Below, one piece after another: positions 7,877 through 16,518 of a stretch of 52,596 bases of DNA. Location of the stretch: NCBI GenBank assembly GCA_022566265.1, contig JADFJG010000004.1, forward strand, positions 29,096 to 81,691, written 5' to 3'. The translations under genes and the position numbers were made by a program. Within the stretch, counting starts at the first letter, position 1. Each line of letters starts with the position of its first letter. The notes beneath the pieces were generated by a model. The model searched no databases and was not told where the DNA came from. It worked only from the letters and a program-made list of their open reading frames with translations. The stretch comes from Pseudomonadota bacterium (GTDB taxonomy: Bacteria; Pseudomonadota; Alphaproteobacteria; SMXQ01).

Positions 7877-10462
7877 CTAAAGCGTACGGGCGATCTCTTC
7901 GATTTCGAAGCATTCGATCACGTCGGCGGCCTGGATATTCTGATAATTCTCGAAGGCCATGCCGCACTCAAATCCCTCCTTGACCTCGCGGACCTCGTCC
8001 TTGAAGCGCTTGAGGCTCTTGAGGGAGCCCTCGTGGATAACGACGCTGTCACGCAGCAGCCTGACCTTGGCCCCGCGTTTGACCAATCCTTCGGTGACCA
8101 TGCAACCCGCGACCTTGCCGACCTTGGTGACGAAGAACACCTCGCGAATCTCGGCATTGCCCAACAGGGACTCCTTTAACGTCGGCGACAGCATGCCGCT
8201 CAAGGCCGCCTTGATGTCGTCGGTCAGATCGTAAATGACCGAATAGTACCGGATTTCCACGTTATCGCGCCGCGCCAGGACCCGCGCCTGCGGATTGGCG
8301 CGAACGTTGAAGCCGACGATCAGCGCATCCGTCGTGTTCGCCAGCGTGACATCGGATTCGTTGATGCCGCCGACGGCGGCGTGGAGCACTTGCACGGCGA
8401 CCTCGTCGGTGGAAAACTTCTCGAAGGCGCCGATGATCGCCTCCAGGGTACCGTGCACATCCGCCTTGACGATCACCGGAAGCTCGCTCAACCCACCATC
8501 GGCGATCTTCGACAGCAACTGCTCGACGGTGCCCCGGACGCCCATGGCGGCGCGCGCATCGCGCAGGCTGCGCTGGCGGAATTCGGTGACCTGACGCGCC
8601 CGCGCCTCGTTCTCGACGACGGTGAAGTCGTCGCCGGCCAACGGCGTCCCGTTGAGCCCCAGCACTTCGACCGGCATGGAGGCATCCGCTTCTTCCACCT
8701 TGTGGCCGCGATCGTCGTACAGGGCGCGGACATGTCCCCATTCGCGGCCGGCAACGAACACGTCACCGACCCTGAGCGTGCCGCGCTGCACCAGGACGGT
8801 CGCCACGTTGCCCCGGCCCCGCTCGATTTTAGCCTCGACCACCACCCCGTCGGCCGGCCGGTCCGGGTTGGCCTTGAGCTCGAGGATCTCCGACTGCAGC
8901 AGGATGGTCTCTACCAGCTTGTCGAGATTGGTTCCCTCCTTGGCCGAAATCTCGACGGCGAGAACCTCGCCGCCCAGGGATTCGAGCACGATCTCGTGCT
9001 GCAACAGCTCCTGGCGCACCTTGTCGGGATCGGCGTCGGGCCGGTCGATCTTGTTGATGGCGACGATGATCGGCACCTCGGCGGCCTTGGCGTGGTGGAT
9101 CGCCTCGACGGTCTGGGGCTTGACCCCGTCATCGGCGGCGATAACCAGAACGACGATGTCCGTCACCTTGGCGCCGCGCGAGCGCATGGCCGTAAACGCC
9201 TCGTGGCCCGGCGTGTCGAGGAAGGTAATTTGGCTGCCGGAGCCGAGTTCCACCTGGTAGGCACCGATATGCTGGGTGATGCCGCCAGCCTCGCGGCTGG
9301 CGACGTCGGTCTGGCGCAGGGAGTCGAGAAGAGACGTCTTGCCGTGATCGACGTGGCCCATGATGGTGACCACCGGCGGCCGGGGCTTGAGGCTTTCGTC
9401 GGTATCGGGCGCGCCCTCGAGGCCGACCTCGACATCGGCTTCGCTGACACGTCTGACCTTATGGCCGAATTCGGTGGCCACAAGCTCCGCCGTGTCGCCC
9501 TCGATGGTCTGGTTGATGGTCGCCATCACCTCCATCTTCATCAGTGCCTTGATCACCTCGGCGCCGCGCTCGGCCATGCGGTTCGACAATTCCTGGACGG
9601 TGATCGATTCCGGGATCACGACATCGCGCACGACCTTAAGCAATTCCGCCGGGGTGGTGGCTTGCTGGGCGCGTCTTTCCCGCTCGCGCTGGCGGCGCAC
9701 CGAAGCCAGGCTGCGGACCCGTTCATGGGCGTCATCGTCGAGCGCCCGGGCGATCGTCAGCTTACCGCCGCCGCGGCGTTTAACGTCCCTGCGCAGGGAC
9801 AGGCTCGGCCGCCTTGCGTCGGACCGCCCGCCCCGCTTGGGCCGTTTCTCCGAGGCCTCTTCCGCGGCGGCTTCCTCTATCGCCTTGGCGGACACCGGGG
9901 GCGCTTTCAGTTTCTCGGCGGCCCTCTCCTCGGGCGCCGCCTCCTGCGTGACCTTCTCCGCCTCTTCCTTGACTTCCTCCGGCTCGGGTGCCGGCGCCTC
10001 GCCGATCGCCGTCTCCGGGACAACATCGGCGGCCTTGGCGCGGAGTTCCTCCTCCTCGCGCGCTATTTTTTCTTCTTCCGCTTCCTTGCGAACCTGCTCG
10101 CCGGCGCGCATCGCCCCCTCGAGCGCCCGGGCGCGGGTCGCCTTTTCCTGCTCGGTCAGGGCCCGAAGCTCGGCCTCCCGGGCCGTTTCCATCGCGCGCG
10201 CGGTCGCCGGCGCCATCGTCTCTCCCGCCAGCGCCTGCGCGGCCGCGACCTCCAGCCCCGGCTTGACCTCGGTCATGCGGCCGCCGGCGCCGGGTGCATA
10301 AGTCCGCTTCTTCTTGACCTCGACTCGGACCGCCTTGGAGCGGCCATGGGAGAAGCTCTGGCGAATCTGGCCAGATTCGACCGTCTTTTTCAGCTCCAGA
10401 CGGCCGGGCCGCGACAGGGTCAGCGGCTTCTTCTCTTGTTGTTCGTCCGTGGCGTCCGTCAT
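7877..10462 (-). CDS. infB: Translation initiation factor IF-2
   Basis: This 861-residue GTPase places fMet-tRNA on the 30S subunit. The ATG at 10462 starts [16 protein letters not shown]; an open frame continues upstream to 10954 only because it is open out of phase through ylxR. The N-terminal 300 residues are charged, with Glu/Ala-rich coiled-coil sequence typical of alphaproteobacterial IF2. The G domain has [14 protein letters not shown] (near residue 369), DTPGHEAF and NKID. C1/C2 domains follow, ending in the fMet-tRNA-binding C2 ([20 protein letters not shown]). The leader carries an exact 13-bp tandem duplication (10464-10489) that spans the ylxR stop codon. Confidence 0.97.
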   Translation of the reverse strand: MTDATDEQQEKKPLTLSRPGRLELKKTVESGQIRQSFSHGRSKAVRVEVKKKRTYAPGAGGRMTEVKPGLEVAAAQALAGETMAPATARAMETAREAELRALTEQEKATRARALEGAMRAGEQVRKEAEEEKIAREEEELRAKAADVVPETAIGEAPAPEPEEVKEEAEKVTQEAAPEERAAEKLKAPPVSAKAIEEAAAEEASEKRPKRGGRSDARRPSLSLRRDVKRRGGGKLTIARALDDDAHERVRSLASVRRQRERERRAQQATTPAELLKVVRDVVIPESITVQELSNRMAERGAEVIKALMKMEVMATINQTIEGDTAELVATEFGHKVRRVSEADVEVGLEGAPDTDESLKPRPPVVTIMGHVDHGKTSLLDSLRQTDVASREAGGITQHIGAYQVELGSGSQITFLDTPGHEAFTAMRSRGAKVTDIVVLVIAADDGVKPQTVEAIHHAKAAEVPIIVAINKIDRPDADPDKVRQELLQHEIVLESLGGEVLAVEISAKEGTNLDKLVETILLQSEILELKANPDRPADGVVVEAKIERGRGNVATVLVQRGTLRVGDVFVAGREWGHVRALYDDRGHKVEEADASMPVEVLGLNGTPLAGDDFTVVENEARARQVTEFRQRSLRDARAAMGVRGTVEQLLSKIADGGLSELPVIVKADVHGTLEAIIGAFEKFSTDEVAVQVLHAAVGGINESDVTLANTTDALIVGFNVRANPQARVLARRDNVEIRYYSVIYDLTDDIKAALSGMLSPTLKESLLGNAEIREVFFVTKVGKVAGCMVTEGLVKRGAKVRLLRDSVVIHEGSLKSLKRFKDEVREVKEGFECGMAFENYQNIQAADVIECFEIEEIARTL

Positions 10463-10463
10463 C

Positions 10464-10489
10464 CTAAACCAACTCTCTAAACCAACTCT
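10464..10489 (-). repeat. Exact 13-bp tandem duplication at the ylxR/infB junction
   Basis: CTAAACCAACTCT occurs twice without a gap (10464-10476 and 10477-10489). The second copy holds the ylxR stop codon, and the first separates it from the infB ATG. The duplication lengthens the spacing between the two genes from about 1 to 14 nt. Confidence 0.9.
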
Positions 10490-11136
10490 CCGGCCGTCGA
10501 TTCTCTCACCGCCGGCGCCGCGCCGGACCGCAATCCGGCGAGGCGCCCGGCCTCCACCTGGAAGCGCCCGGCCAAACGGCCACGGCCAAGCGCGACATGC
10601 ATCACATGGCCGCGCCCCAGCGCCGCCGCCAATTCCTCGCCCGTGAAAAGGTCGATCAAGGGCAAATCCGGCGCCAGCGCCCGCAATTTGGCGCGGCCCC
10701 CCTCGGCACTTTCCAGCGCCGTCACCAACACCGCCGCCTTGCCGGCAACGAGCATGGCGGTGACCTTCTCGGACCCCGCGGCGACCGTCCCGGCGCGCCG
10801 CGCGAGGCCCAGCAGATCGAGACAGCGCCCGGCCAGCAGGCGTTCCACCTGATCGGCCAAATTCTCGCCGATCACCACCTCCGCCTTGGCCGCTCGTTGG
10901 AACAGTCTGCCGGCGCAAGCGGTATTTATCACATCCCGGCGCGCGCTCAACCAAATTCCCCGGCCCGGCAACGTGGCGGCGATATCGGGCACCAGGCGCC
11001 GGCCGGGACCGACGACGAAGCGCACCAGGCGTTCACGCGGCGAAACCTCGCCGCTGACGATGCATCGCCGCGTGTTCCCGGTCGTATCCCCGCCCCGTTG
11101 GGCGGAGCCAGCGGTATCGCCCGCCGCTCTCGCCAT
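10477..11136 (-). CDS. YlxR/L7Ae-type RNA-binding protein of the nusA-infB operon
   Basis: This 219-residue two-domain protein is usual in alphaproteobacteria. Residues about 22-95 form a YlxR (DUF448) domain: [22 protein letters not shown] and [15 protein letters not shown]. Residues about 105-190 form an L7Ae/L30e-like domain: [18 protein letters not shown]. YlxR proteins bind RNA and have been linked to RNase P and transcription control in other bacteria; the exact role is unknown. The gene starts 12 bp after nusA, and the infB ATG follows 15 bp after its stop codon, so it is cotranscribed. Confidence 0.88.
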   Translation of the reverse strand: MARAAGDTAGSAQRGGDTTGNTRRCIVSGEVSPRERLVRFVVGPGRRLVPDIAATLPGRGIWLSARRDVINTACAGRLFQRAAKAEVVIGENLADQVERLLAGRCLDLLGLARRAGTVAAGSEKVTAMLVAGKAAVLVTALESAEGGRAKLRALAPDLPLIDLFTGEELAAALGRGHVMHVALGRGRLAGRFQVEAGRLAGLRSGAAPAVRESTAGELV

Positions 11137-11148
11137 CCTTGCCAGGGC

Positions 11149-12897
11149 TCACCCCTCCTCAGTCGTATTCTTGTCCGGCGTATTCTTGTCCGGCGTATTC
11201 TTGTCCGGCGTGTCCTTGTCCGGCGTGTCCTTGTCCGGCGAGACTTCCCCGCCAACCGTGCCACCGGCGGCGGCTTCCGTCTTGGCCTCGGGGGCCTCGG
11301 GGGCCTCGGGGGCCTCGGGCGTAGGTTCGGCTTCGCCGCCCTCCTCTCCGGCCGGCTCTCCCTCGGCCGAAGTTTCGTCGGTCTCATCGTCCTCGAACCA
11401 GTGGGCACGCGCGGCCATGATCGCCGTGTCGGCGTCCTCGGCCGTGATCTCGCCATCCGGCAGCAACTCCAGAAGCTCGTCGTTGGCGAGGTCGGCCAGA
11501 TTCTCGCGCGTCTTGATCCCTTTTTCGCCGAGATGCACCAGCGCTTCCGAGGTCAGGCCCGGTATCTCGGTCAAATCCTCGGCGATGTTGAGTTCACGCC
11601 GCCTGGCGGCCAGCTTCTCCTCGCGCTCGGTGAGATAGGCCTGGGCGCGGGAGCGCAATTCCTCGGCGACGTCCTCGTCGAACCCCTCGATGGCGCCCAG
11701 ATCCTCGACCGGCACGAAGGCGACCTCCTCGACCGCCGAAAATCCCTCGGTGACCAGCAGATGCGCGATCATGTCGTCGACATCGAGGGCTTCGATGAAC
11801 ATCCGCGAACGGCTGTGGAACTCCTCGGTCCGGCGCTCCGATTCCTGCGCTTCCGTCAGGATGTCGATGTACCAGCCGGTGAGTTGAGAGGCGAGGCGCA
11901 CGTTCTGCCCGCGCCGGCCAATGGCGAGGCTCAACTGATCATCGGGCACCACGACCTCGATGCGGTTGGCGTCCTCGTCCAGCACCACCTTGGTGACTTC
12001 CGCCGGCGCCAGGGCGTTGACGACGAAGGTGGCGTGATCCGGCGACCATGGGATGATGTCGATCTTCTCGCCCTGCAACTCGCCGACCACGGCCTGGACG
12101 CGGCTGCCGCGCATGCCGACGCATGCGCCGACGGGGTCGATGCTGCTATCATTGGACAGGACGGCGATCTTGGCCCGGCTTCCGGGGTCTCGGGCGACCG
12201 ACTTGATCTCGATGATGCCGTCATAGACTTCCGGCACTTCCTGGGCGAACAACTTGATGGTGAACTCCGGCCGCGTGCGCGACAGGAAAATCTGCGGTCC
12301 CCGCACTTCCTCGCGCACATCGTAAATGTAGGCGCGGACGCGATCGCCCTGGCGTAGATTTTCGCGGGGCACGCATTCGTCGCGTCTCAGCACGGCTTCG
12401 GCGCGGCCGAGGTCCACCGTCACGTTGCCGAACTCCACCCGCTTGACGAGGCCGTTGACGACTTCGCCGACCCGGTCCTTGTATTCCGCGTACTGGCGTT
12501 GGCGCTCGGCCTCGCGAACCTTCTGGACGATGACCTGCTTGGCGGTCTGCGCGGCGATACGGCCGAAATCGATGGGTGGCAAGGGATCGATGATGAATTC
12601 GCCGATCTCGGCATCGGATTTCAGCGCCAGCGCGTCGCCGAGGGAGATTTGCATCGCGTCATCCTCGACTTCTTCGGTCACCTCGCGATAACGCCAGAGG
12701 CTGATCTGTCCGGTCGTCCGGTTGATATCGGCGCGGATATCGTATTCGTGGCCATATTTCGAACGGCCCGCCTTCTGGATCGCCTGCTCCATGGCTTCCA
12801 GCACTTCCTCGCGTTCTATGCCCTTTTCGCGGGCGACCGTGTCCGCCACCTGCAGCAGTTCCGGCTTGACCAGTCCCAGGGTCGCTTCCATCGTCAT
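11149..12897 (-). CDS. nusA: Transcription termination/antitermination factor NusA
   Basis: This 582-residue RNA polymerase-associated factor controls pausing, termination and antitermination. The N-terminal domain (ADTVAREKGIEREEVLEAMEQ) is followed by S1 (near residues 135-200), two KH domains (DPVGACVGMRGSRVQAV near 255, and SLAIGRRGQNVRLASQLTGW near 320) and helix-hairpin-helix acidic repeats. The last 60 residues are low complexity: an APE(x)-type triplet run, and five DK[DN]TP pentapeptides encoded by a 15-bp tandem repeat. This tail is longer than in typical relatives and looks like recent expansion. The gene follows rimP by 6 bp. Confidence 0.96.
   Translation of the reverse strand: MTMEATLGLVKPELLQVADTVAREKGIEREEVLEAMEQAIQKAGRSKYGHEYDIRADINRTTGQISLWRYREVTEEVEDDAMQISLGDALALKSDAEIGEFIIDPLPPIDFGRIAAQTAKQVIVQKVREAERQRQYAEYKDRVGEVVNGLVKRVEFGNVTVDLGRAEAVLRRDECVPRENLRQGDRVRAYIYDVREEVRGPQIFLSRTRPEFTIKLFAQEVPEVYDGIIEIKSVARDPGSRAKIAVLSNDSSIDPVGACVGMRGSRVQAVVGELQGEKIDIIPWSPDHATFVVNALAPAEVTKVVLDEDANRIEVVVPDDQLSLAIGRRGQNVRLASQLTGWYIDILTEAQESERRTEEFHSRSRMFIEALDVDDMIAHLLVTEGFSAVEEVAFVPVEDLGAIEGFDEDVAEELRSRAQAYLTEREEKLAARRRELNIAEDLTEIPGLTSEALVHLGEKGIKTRENLADLANDELLELLPDGEITAEDADTAIMAARAHWFEDDETDETSAEGEPAGEEGGEAEPTPEAPEAPEAPEAKTEAAAGGTVGGEVSPDKDTPDKDTPDKNTPDKNTPDKNTTEEG
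11165..11239 (-). repeat. 15-bp tandem repeat x5 in the nusA 3' end
   Basis: Five units of GTRTYCTTGTCCGGC (11165-11179 through 11225-11239) are nearly identical and in frame. They encode the pentapeptide DK[DN]TP at the NusA C-terminus. Copy number could vary between strains by slippage. Confidence 0.95.
11285..11320 (-). repeat. 9-bp tandem repeat x4 in the nusA 3' end
   Basis: Four copies of GCCTCGGGG (last copy ends C) are in frame and encode a Pro-Glu-Ala triplet run in the acidic tail of NusA, 45 bp from the 15-bp repeat array. Confidence 0.9.
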
Positions 12898-12903
12898 CTC
12901 GAT

Positions 12904-13404
12904 CTACACCCTTCTTTGCCGTTCCATCGCGGCAATCAGTTCATCCGATAGTACCAGTTTCGCCCGGTGAATTTCGCCGAAGGGCAATTCGGTCTCGCCC
13001 TCCCCAAGCGCGATTCGCACGCCTGCCTCCGTCGTCCCCAGAAGCTTGCCGCGAAACCGCTTGCGGCCGGCAATGGGCCGGGCGGTTTCGATCTTGGCCT
13101 CGAACCCGGTGAAGCGCTCGAAGTCCTCGGAGCGCACCAGGGGACGGTCGATGCCGGGCGAGGACACCTCCAGGGTGTAGGACCCCGGCAGCGGGTCCTC
13201 GACATCGAGGACCGCCGAAACGGCGCGGCTGATCTCGGCGCAATCGTCGACCGTCATGGCGCCGCCGCCCCGGCGTTCCGCCATGACCTGCACAGTGGTG
13301 CGGACCGTGCCTTGCACCATCACCCTGACGAGGTCGAAATCCATGGCTTCGAGTACGGGTTGGATCAATGCTTCCACCCGGTCACGCAATTGGTTCATAC
13401 CCAT
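12904..13404 (-). CDS. rimP: Ribosome maturation factor RimP
   Basis: This 166-residue protein is needed for 30S subunit maturation. DDCAEISRAVSAVLDVEDPLPGSYTLEVSSPGIDRPL is the family core (read here in two overlapping blocks around residues 60-95). The first gene of the large operon, it is separated from trmB by 232 bp. The first ATG is at 13404, but GGAAGG is better spaced to the second ATG at 13398, which may be the true start. Confidence 0.96.
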   Translation of the reverse strand: MGMNQLRDRVEALIQPVLEAMDFDLVRVMVQGTVRTTVQVMAERRGGGAMTVDDCAEISRAVSAVLDVEDPLPGSYTLEVSSPGIDRPLVRSEDFERFTGFEAKIETARPIAGRKRFRGKLLGTTEAGVRIALGEGETELPFGEIHRAKLVLSDELIAAMERQRRV

Positions 13405-13635
13405 CCTTCCGCGCCCGGAGTTCCCACGGGGTTGCGACGCCCGGGCACCTGTTCATCAATCCCGGGCCGGTCGGCCGGAACACGGCCAACAAAAAAAGCC
13501 GGCCGGTGGTCCAACCCCCGAACGACTTAACCTTATGAACCGGCCCGAACTTGACGTTGCTAGAAATATAGCCAACTTCGGCGCCGCTTCAAGTGCTTTA
13601 GCAGGCATTTGACGCCTTTATCTTAACTTTCTCAT

Positions 13636-14385
13636 TCAACGAGAAGACGGTGTCTGGGGCCTCCGGCGGCGCTGGAATCCCAGGAATACGCAGGCCCGGT
13701 CCCGATCGGCGGCCTTGCCCTCGTAACGCGTGGGAATCGATCCCGCGGGGCGTTGGCGCCACGACCGCGGGCCACGGGCAAGCCAAACGAAATCGGCATG
13801 GTCGAGAACATGCTCGAGTGTCCAGCGGACGTAGCCCGCATCGTCGCTGGCGAATCGAAACTCTCCCTCGTCCTTGAGAACCGAGGCCAGTGCATCGAGG
13901 TTCGCCGGCAAGATGAAGCGGCGCTTATGGTGTCTCTTTTTCGGCCACGGGTCGGGGAACAAAATGTCGACGCGGCCGATGCTGGCCGGCTCGAGCCTCT
14001 CGATCAACGCCCGCGCGTCGTCCATCAGCACCCGGATGTTGTCGAGGCCATGGCGCTCGATCTCACGCAGCAGGCTGGCGACCCCGTTGATATAAGGCTC
14101 GCAGCCGATGAAGCCGATCTCCGGGTGGTTCAGGGCCTGAGCCGCCAGGTGTTCGCCGGCGCCGAAACCGATCTCGAGCCAGACGTCCTCTGGAACGAAC
14201 CCCCCGGCGAACAGGGCGCCGGGGTCAAGGGGGACGTCCGCTTCGGACGGGACATCGATGGCGAGGCGCGGCAACAGTTCGGCGAGGAGGGCCTCGCGGC
14301 CCGGTCTCAATCGCCGGCCGCGGCGCCGGCCATAGAGGATGCGCCGCCGCCCTCCCAGGCCAGGACCAGATCCGGATTTCATCAC
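13636..14385 (-). CDS. trmB: tRNA (guanine-N7-)-methyltransferase
   Basis: This SAM-dependent enzyme, about 249 residues, makes m7G46 in tRNA. EIGFGAGEHLAAQA is the SAM-binding motif, FIGCEPYINGVASLL follows, and ILFPDPWPKKRHHKRRF is the hallmark TrmB segment. The C-terminal RYEGKAADRDR block is also conserved. The start is GTG-ATG (14385/14382), and the ATG at 14382 is equally possible. It lies 69 bp after metK on the same strand, so its SAM cofactor synthase is encoded directly upstream. Confidence 0.95.
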   Translation of the reverse strand: MMKSGSGPGLGGRRRILYGRRRGRRLRPGREALLAELLPRLAIDVPSEADVPLDPGALFAGGFVPEDVWLEIGFGAGEHLAAQALNHPEIGFIGCEPYINGVASLLREIERHGLDNIRVLMDDARALIERLEPASIGRVDILFPDPWPKKRHHKRRFILPANLDALASVLKDEGEFRFASDDAGYVRWTLEHVLDHADFVWLARGPRSWRQRPAGSIPTRYEGKAADRDRACVFLGFQRRRRPQTPSSR

Positions 14386-14454
14386 TAGCTTGTCCCGAGC
14401 AATCCACCTTTCGAGGCCGGCGCGGCGGATAACGCTTCAACCCCGGTCGGCCGG

Positions 14455-15654
14455 TCAACCGAAGGCGGACTTCAGATCGTCGACCAGGTCCTCACGCTCC
14501 CATGAAAACCCGCCGTCGGGGTCCGGCGCGCGGCCAAAATGGCCATACGCCGCCGTGCGCGCGTAGATCGGCTTGTTGAGTTCCAAATGCTCTCGGATGC
14601 CGCGCGGGCTCAGATCCATGACCTCCCGCAGAACACGGGCGAGCTTCTGCTCGTCGCCCTGCCCGGTGCCGCAGGTGTCGACATAAACCGACAGCGGTTT
14701 GGCGACGCCGATGGCATAAGAAATCTGAATGATGCAGCGCTCCGCAAGGCCGGCGGCGACCACGTTCTTGGCGAGATAGCGCGCGGCGTAGGCGGCCGAG
14801 CGGTCGACCTTGCTGGGGTCCTTGCCCGAAAAGGCGCCGCCGCCATGGGGCGCGGCGCCGCCGTAGGTGTCGACGATGATCTTGCGCCCGGTCAGGCCGG
14901 TATCGCTGTCCGGGCCACCGATGACGAAACGGCCCGTGGGGTTGACGTAAAATTCCTCCTCATCGCACATCCAGCCCTCGGGCAGCACGTTCTCCACATG
15001 GGGGCGGACGATCTCGCGCACTTCTTCCTGCGACAATTCGGCGTCGTGCTGGGTCGACACCACCACCGCGGCCGCGCGTACCGGCATTCCCTTCGAATAC
15101 AGCAACGTGACCTGGCTCTTGGCATCGGGCCTAAGGCCGGGCTCCGCCCCGGAGTGACGGGCCTCGGCGAGAGAGCGCAGGATGGCGTGCGAATAATAGA
15201 TCGGCGCCGGCATCAGCACCTTGGTCTCGCGGCAGGCATAGCCGAACATCAGCCCCTGGTCGCCGGCGCCTTCATCCTTGTTGCCCTTGGCGTCAACGCC
15301 AAGGGCGATATCCTGGGATTGTTCGTGGATATAGATTTTCACCTTCGACTTCCGCCAGTGGAACCCTTCCTGCTCGTAACCGATCTCCTTGACGCAGGAC
15401 CGGGCCACCTTTTCGATGTGTTCGTGGGTGATCGAGTCGGGGCCGCGGACCTCTCCGGCCATGACGATGCGGTTCGTCGTCACCATCGTTTCGACGGCGA
15501 CACGGGATTGGGGGTTCGCGGTCAGGAACATGTCGACCACGGCGTCGGAAATGCGGTCGCAAATCTTGTCCGGATGGCCCTCGGAAACGGATTCGCTGGT
15601 AAAGAGAAAATCACCCTTGAACACGGACGGAACCTCCGGCTGATCGTTCGACAT
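14455..15654 (-). CDS. metK: S-adenosylmethionine synthetase
   Basis: This 399-residue enzyme joins ATP and methionine into SAM. Motifs present are [20 protein letters not shown] near residue 20, the signature [12 protein letters not shown] near 125, and the P-loop-like [16 protein letters not shown] near 280. The ATG at 15654 (MSNDQP) is preferred over an upstream in-frame GTG. The mRNA seems to have a leader of about 150 nt from a promoter near 15808-15837. The leader is very GC rich and can form several hairpins, so control in the leader is possible. Confidence 0.97.
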   Translation of the reverse strand: MSNDQPEVPSVFKGDFLFTSESVSEGHPDKICDRISDAVVDMFLTANPQSRVAVETMVTTNRIVMAGEVRGPDSITHEHIEKVARSCVKEIGYEQEGFHWRKSKVKIYIHEQSQDIALGVDAKGNKDEGAGDQGLMFGYACRETKVLMPAPIYYSHAILRSLAEARHSGAEPGLRPDAKSQVTLLYSKGMPVRAAAVVVSTQHDAELSQEEVREIVRPHVENVLPEGWMCDEEEFYVNPTGRFVIGGPDSDTGLTGRKIIVDTYGGAAPHGGGAFSGKDPSKVDRSAAYAARYLAKNVVAAGLAERCIIQISYAIGVAKPLSVYVDTCGTGQGDEQKLARVLREVMDLSPRGIREHLELNKPIYARTAAYGHFGRAPDPDGGFSWEREDLVDDLKSAFG

Positions 15655-15805
15655 TCGCAACCGGGACGCCGGTGGCGATCCCACGGTCCGCGGCGGCCAT
15701 GCGGCCGATCTCGCGGCGGCGCCCGCCGGTCAAATCGGCCCCGGCCCCGGCAGGCGGGTCGACCCCGCCCCAGGGACTCCACGGTGCGCGCACTGTCGTT
15801 GGCGC
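15655..15805 (-). promoter_or_regulatory. Structured 5' leader of metK
   Basis: Between the likely promoter and the metK ATG the RNA can form three successive stems: GCGCGC with GCGCGC, GGCGGG with CCCGCC around GUCGA, and GGCCGAU with AUCGGCC enclosing an inner GGCGG/CCGCC hairpin. I could not match the conserved cores of SAM-I, SAM-II/V, SAM-III, SAM-IV or SAH riboswitches. The structure is seen; a regulatory role is inference. Confidence 0.4.
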
Positions 15806-15807
15806 GC

Positions 15808-15837
15808 ATATGTCGCAACCTTTATGCGCTCAGTCAA
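15808..15837 (-). promoter_or_regulatory. Promoter of metK
   Basis: On the minus strand TTGACT (15837-15832) lies 17 bp from GACATA (15814-15809), between the XRE regulator stop and the metK leader. The -35 is good and the -10 is moderate. Confidence 0.45.
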
Positions 15838-15911
15838 GGGGATTGGGCGACCATCCCGGCCACCCTACGGTGGACGGGATAGGGACCCGGGAACACGGCC
15901 CGGGTGGATTT

Positions 15912-16370
15912 TCAGGAAGCTTTGCCGAGGGCCTTCAGGAGATCCAGAAAACGCTTGCGCAGCTTGGAGTCGGTGACCCGGTAATAGGCGCGGATCAATT
16001 CCACGGTCTCGCGCCTGGAAAGCGAATCCGGTTCGAGCACCGACGCCGGCGCCTCGCTGAGACCTTTGACCCGCCGCTTGCCGCCACCCGCCGCCGCCGG
16101 AGAAAGGTCCTCGAAGAAAAAGGACACCGGCACGTCCAGCGCATGGCCCAGGTTGAACAGCCGCGAAGCGCCGACGCGGTTGACGCCGCGCTCGTATTTC
16201 TGGATCTGCTGGAAGGTGAGCCCGATGGCCCTGCCGAGCTTTTCCTGGCTCATGCCAAGCAGGTTACGGCGCAAGCGCACCCTGAACCCGACATGGACGT
16301 CGATAGGGTTGGGACTACGGCGGGAAGTCTGTTTTATTACGCGTTTACGGGCAGGAGGTGATTTGGGCAT
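15912..16370 (-). CDS. XRE-family helix-turn-helix transcriptional regulator
   Basis: This 152-residue DNA-binding protein has an XRE/Cro domain at residues about 28-82: [18 protein letters not shown], then [19 protein letters not shown]-terminal helical part ([12 protein letters not shown]...[11 protein letters not shown]) probably dimerises. This family of short regulators is strongly conserved between lnt and metK in alphaproteobacteria; its regulon is not established from sequence. A CATACA-N2-TGTATG dyad overlapping its own promoter region suggests autoregulation. Confidence 0.88.
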   Translation of the reverse strand: MPKSPPARKRVIKQTSRRSPNPIDVHVGFRVRLRRNLLGMSQEKLGRAIGLTFQQIQKYERGVNRVGASRLFNLGHALDVPVSFFFEDLSPAAAGGGKRRVKGLSEAPASVLEPDSLSRRETVELIRAYYRVTDSKLRKRFLDLLKALGKAS

Positions 16371-16409
16371 TTCACGACTTCATCTGATGCTTGTTTTTAT
16401 AAGGAGATT

Positions 16410-16423
16410 CATACACATGTATG
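16410..16423. promoter_or_regulatory. Dyad upstream of the XRE gene, candidate operator
   Basis: CATACACATGTATG has 6-bp inverted arms with a 2-bp centre and lies 40 bp before the XRE start. A TTGACG hexamer sits upstream on the minus strand, so the dyad would overlap the -10 region. This fits an XRE autoregulatory operator but is inferred. Confidence 0.4.
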
Positions 16424-16518
16424 CAGCATGGGCGAGAGTTCCGTCAACAGAAATTCCGTAAACCTAGGTTCACTTTCGGGATACGGGCGGAATCGGCCCG
16501 AACGGGCCCCAAGTGCCC

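Noticed and set aside
8381-10480. A 699-codon plus-strand frame opposite infB
   Set aside because: Long antisense frames are expected in GC-rich genes; infB is unmistakable on the other strand and the antisense product shows no domain.
10463-10954. N-terminal extension of infB to 10954
   Set aside because: This part overlaps ylxR out of frame, and MTDATDEQQ at 10462 is a normal IF2 start.
13486-13512. T7 tract next to CCGGCCGGC before rimP as an intrinsic terminator
   Set aside because: The GC part is a short palindrome without a proper stem-loop, so a terminator cannot be supported.
15522-15818. A leader peptide or gene beginning MRANDSARTVESLG upstream of metK
   Set aside because: It runs into metK in another frame, is Arg/Pro rich and coincides with the strong RNA stems, so it is more likely non-coding leader.
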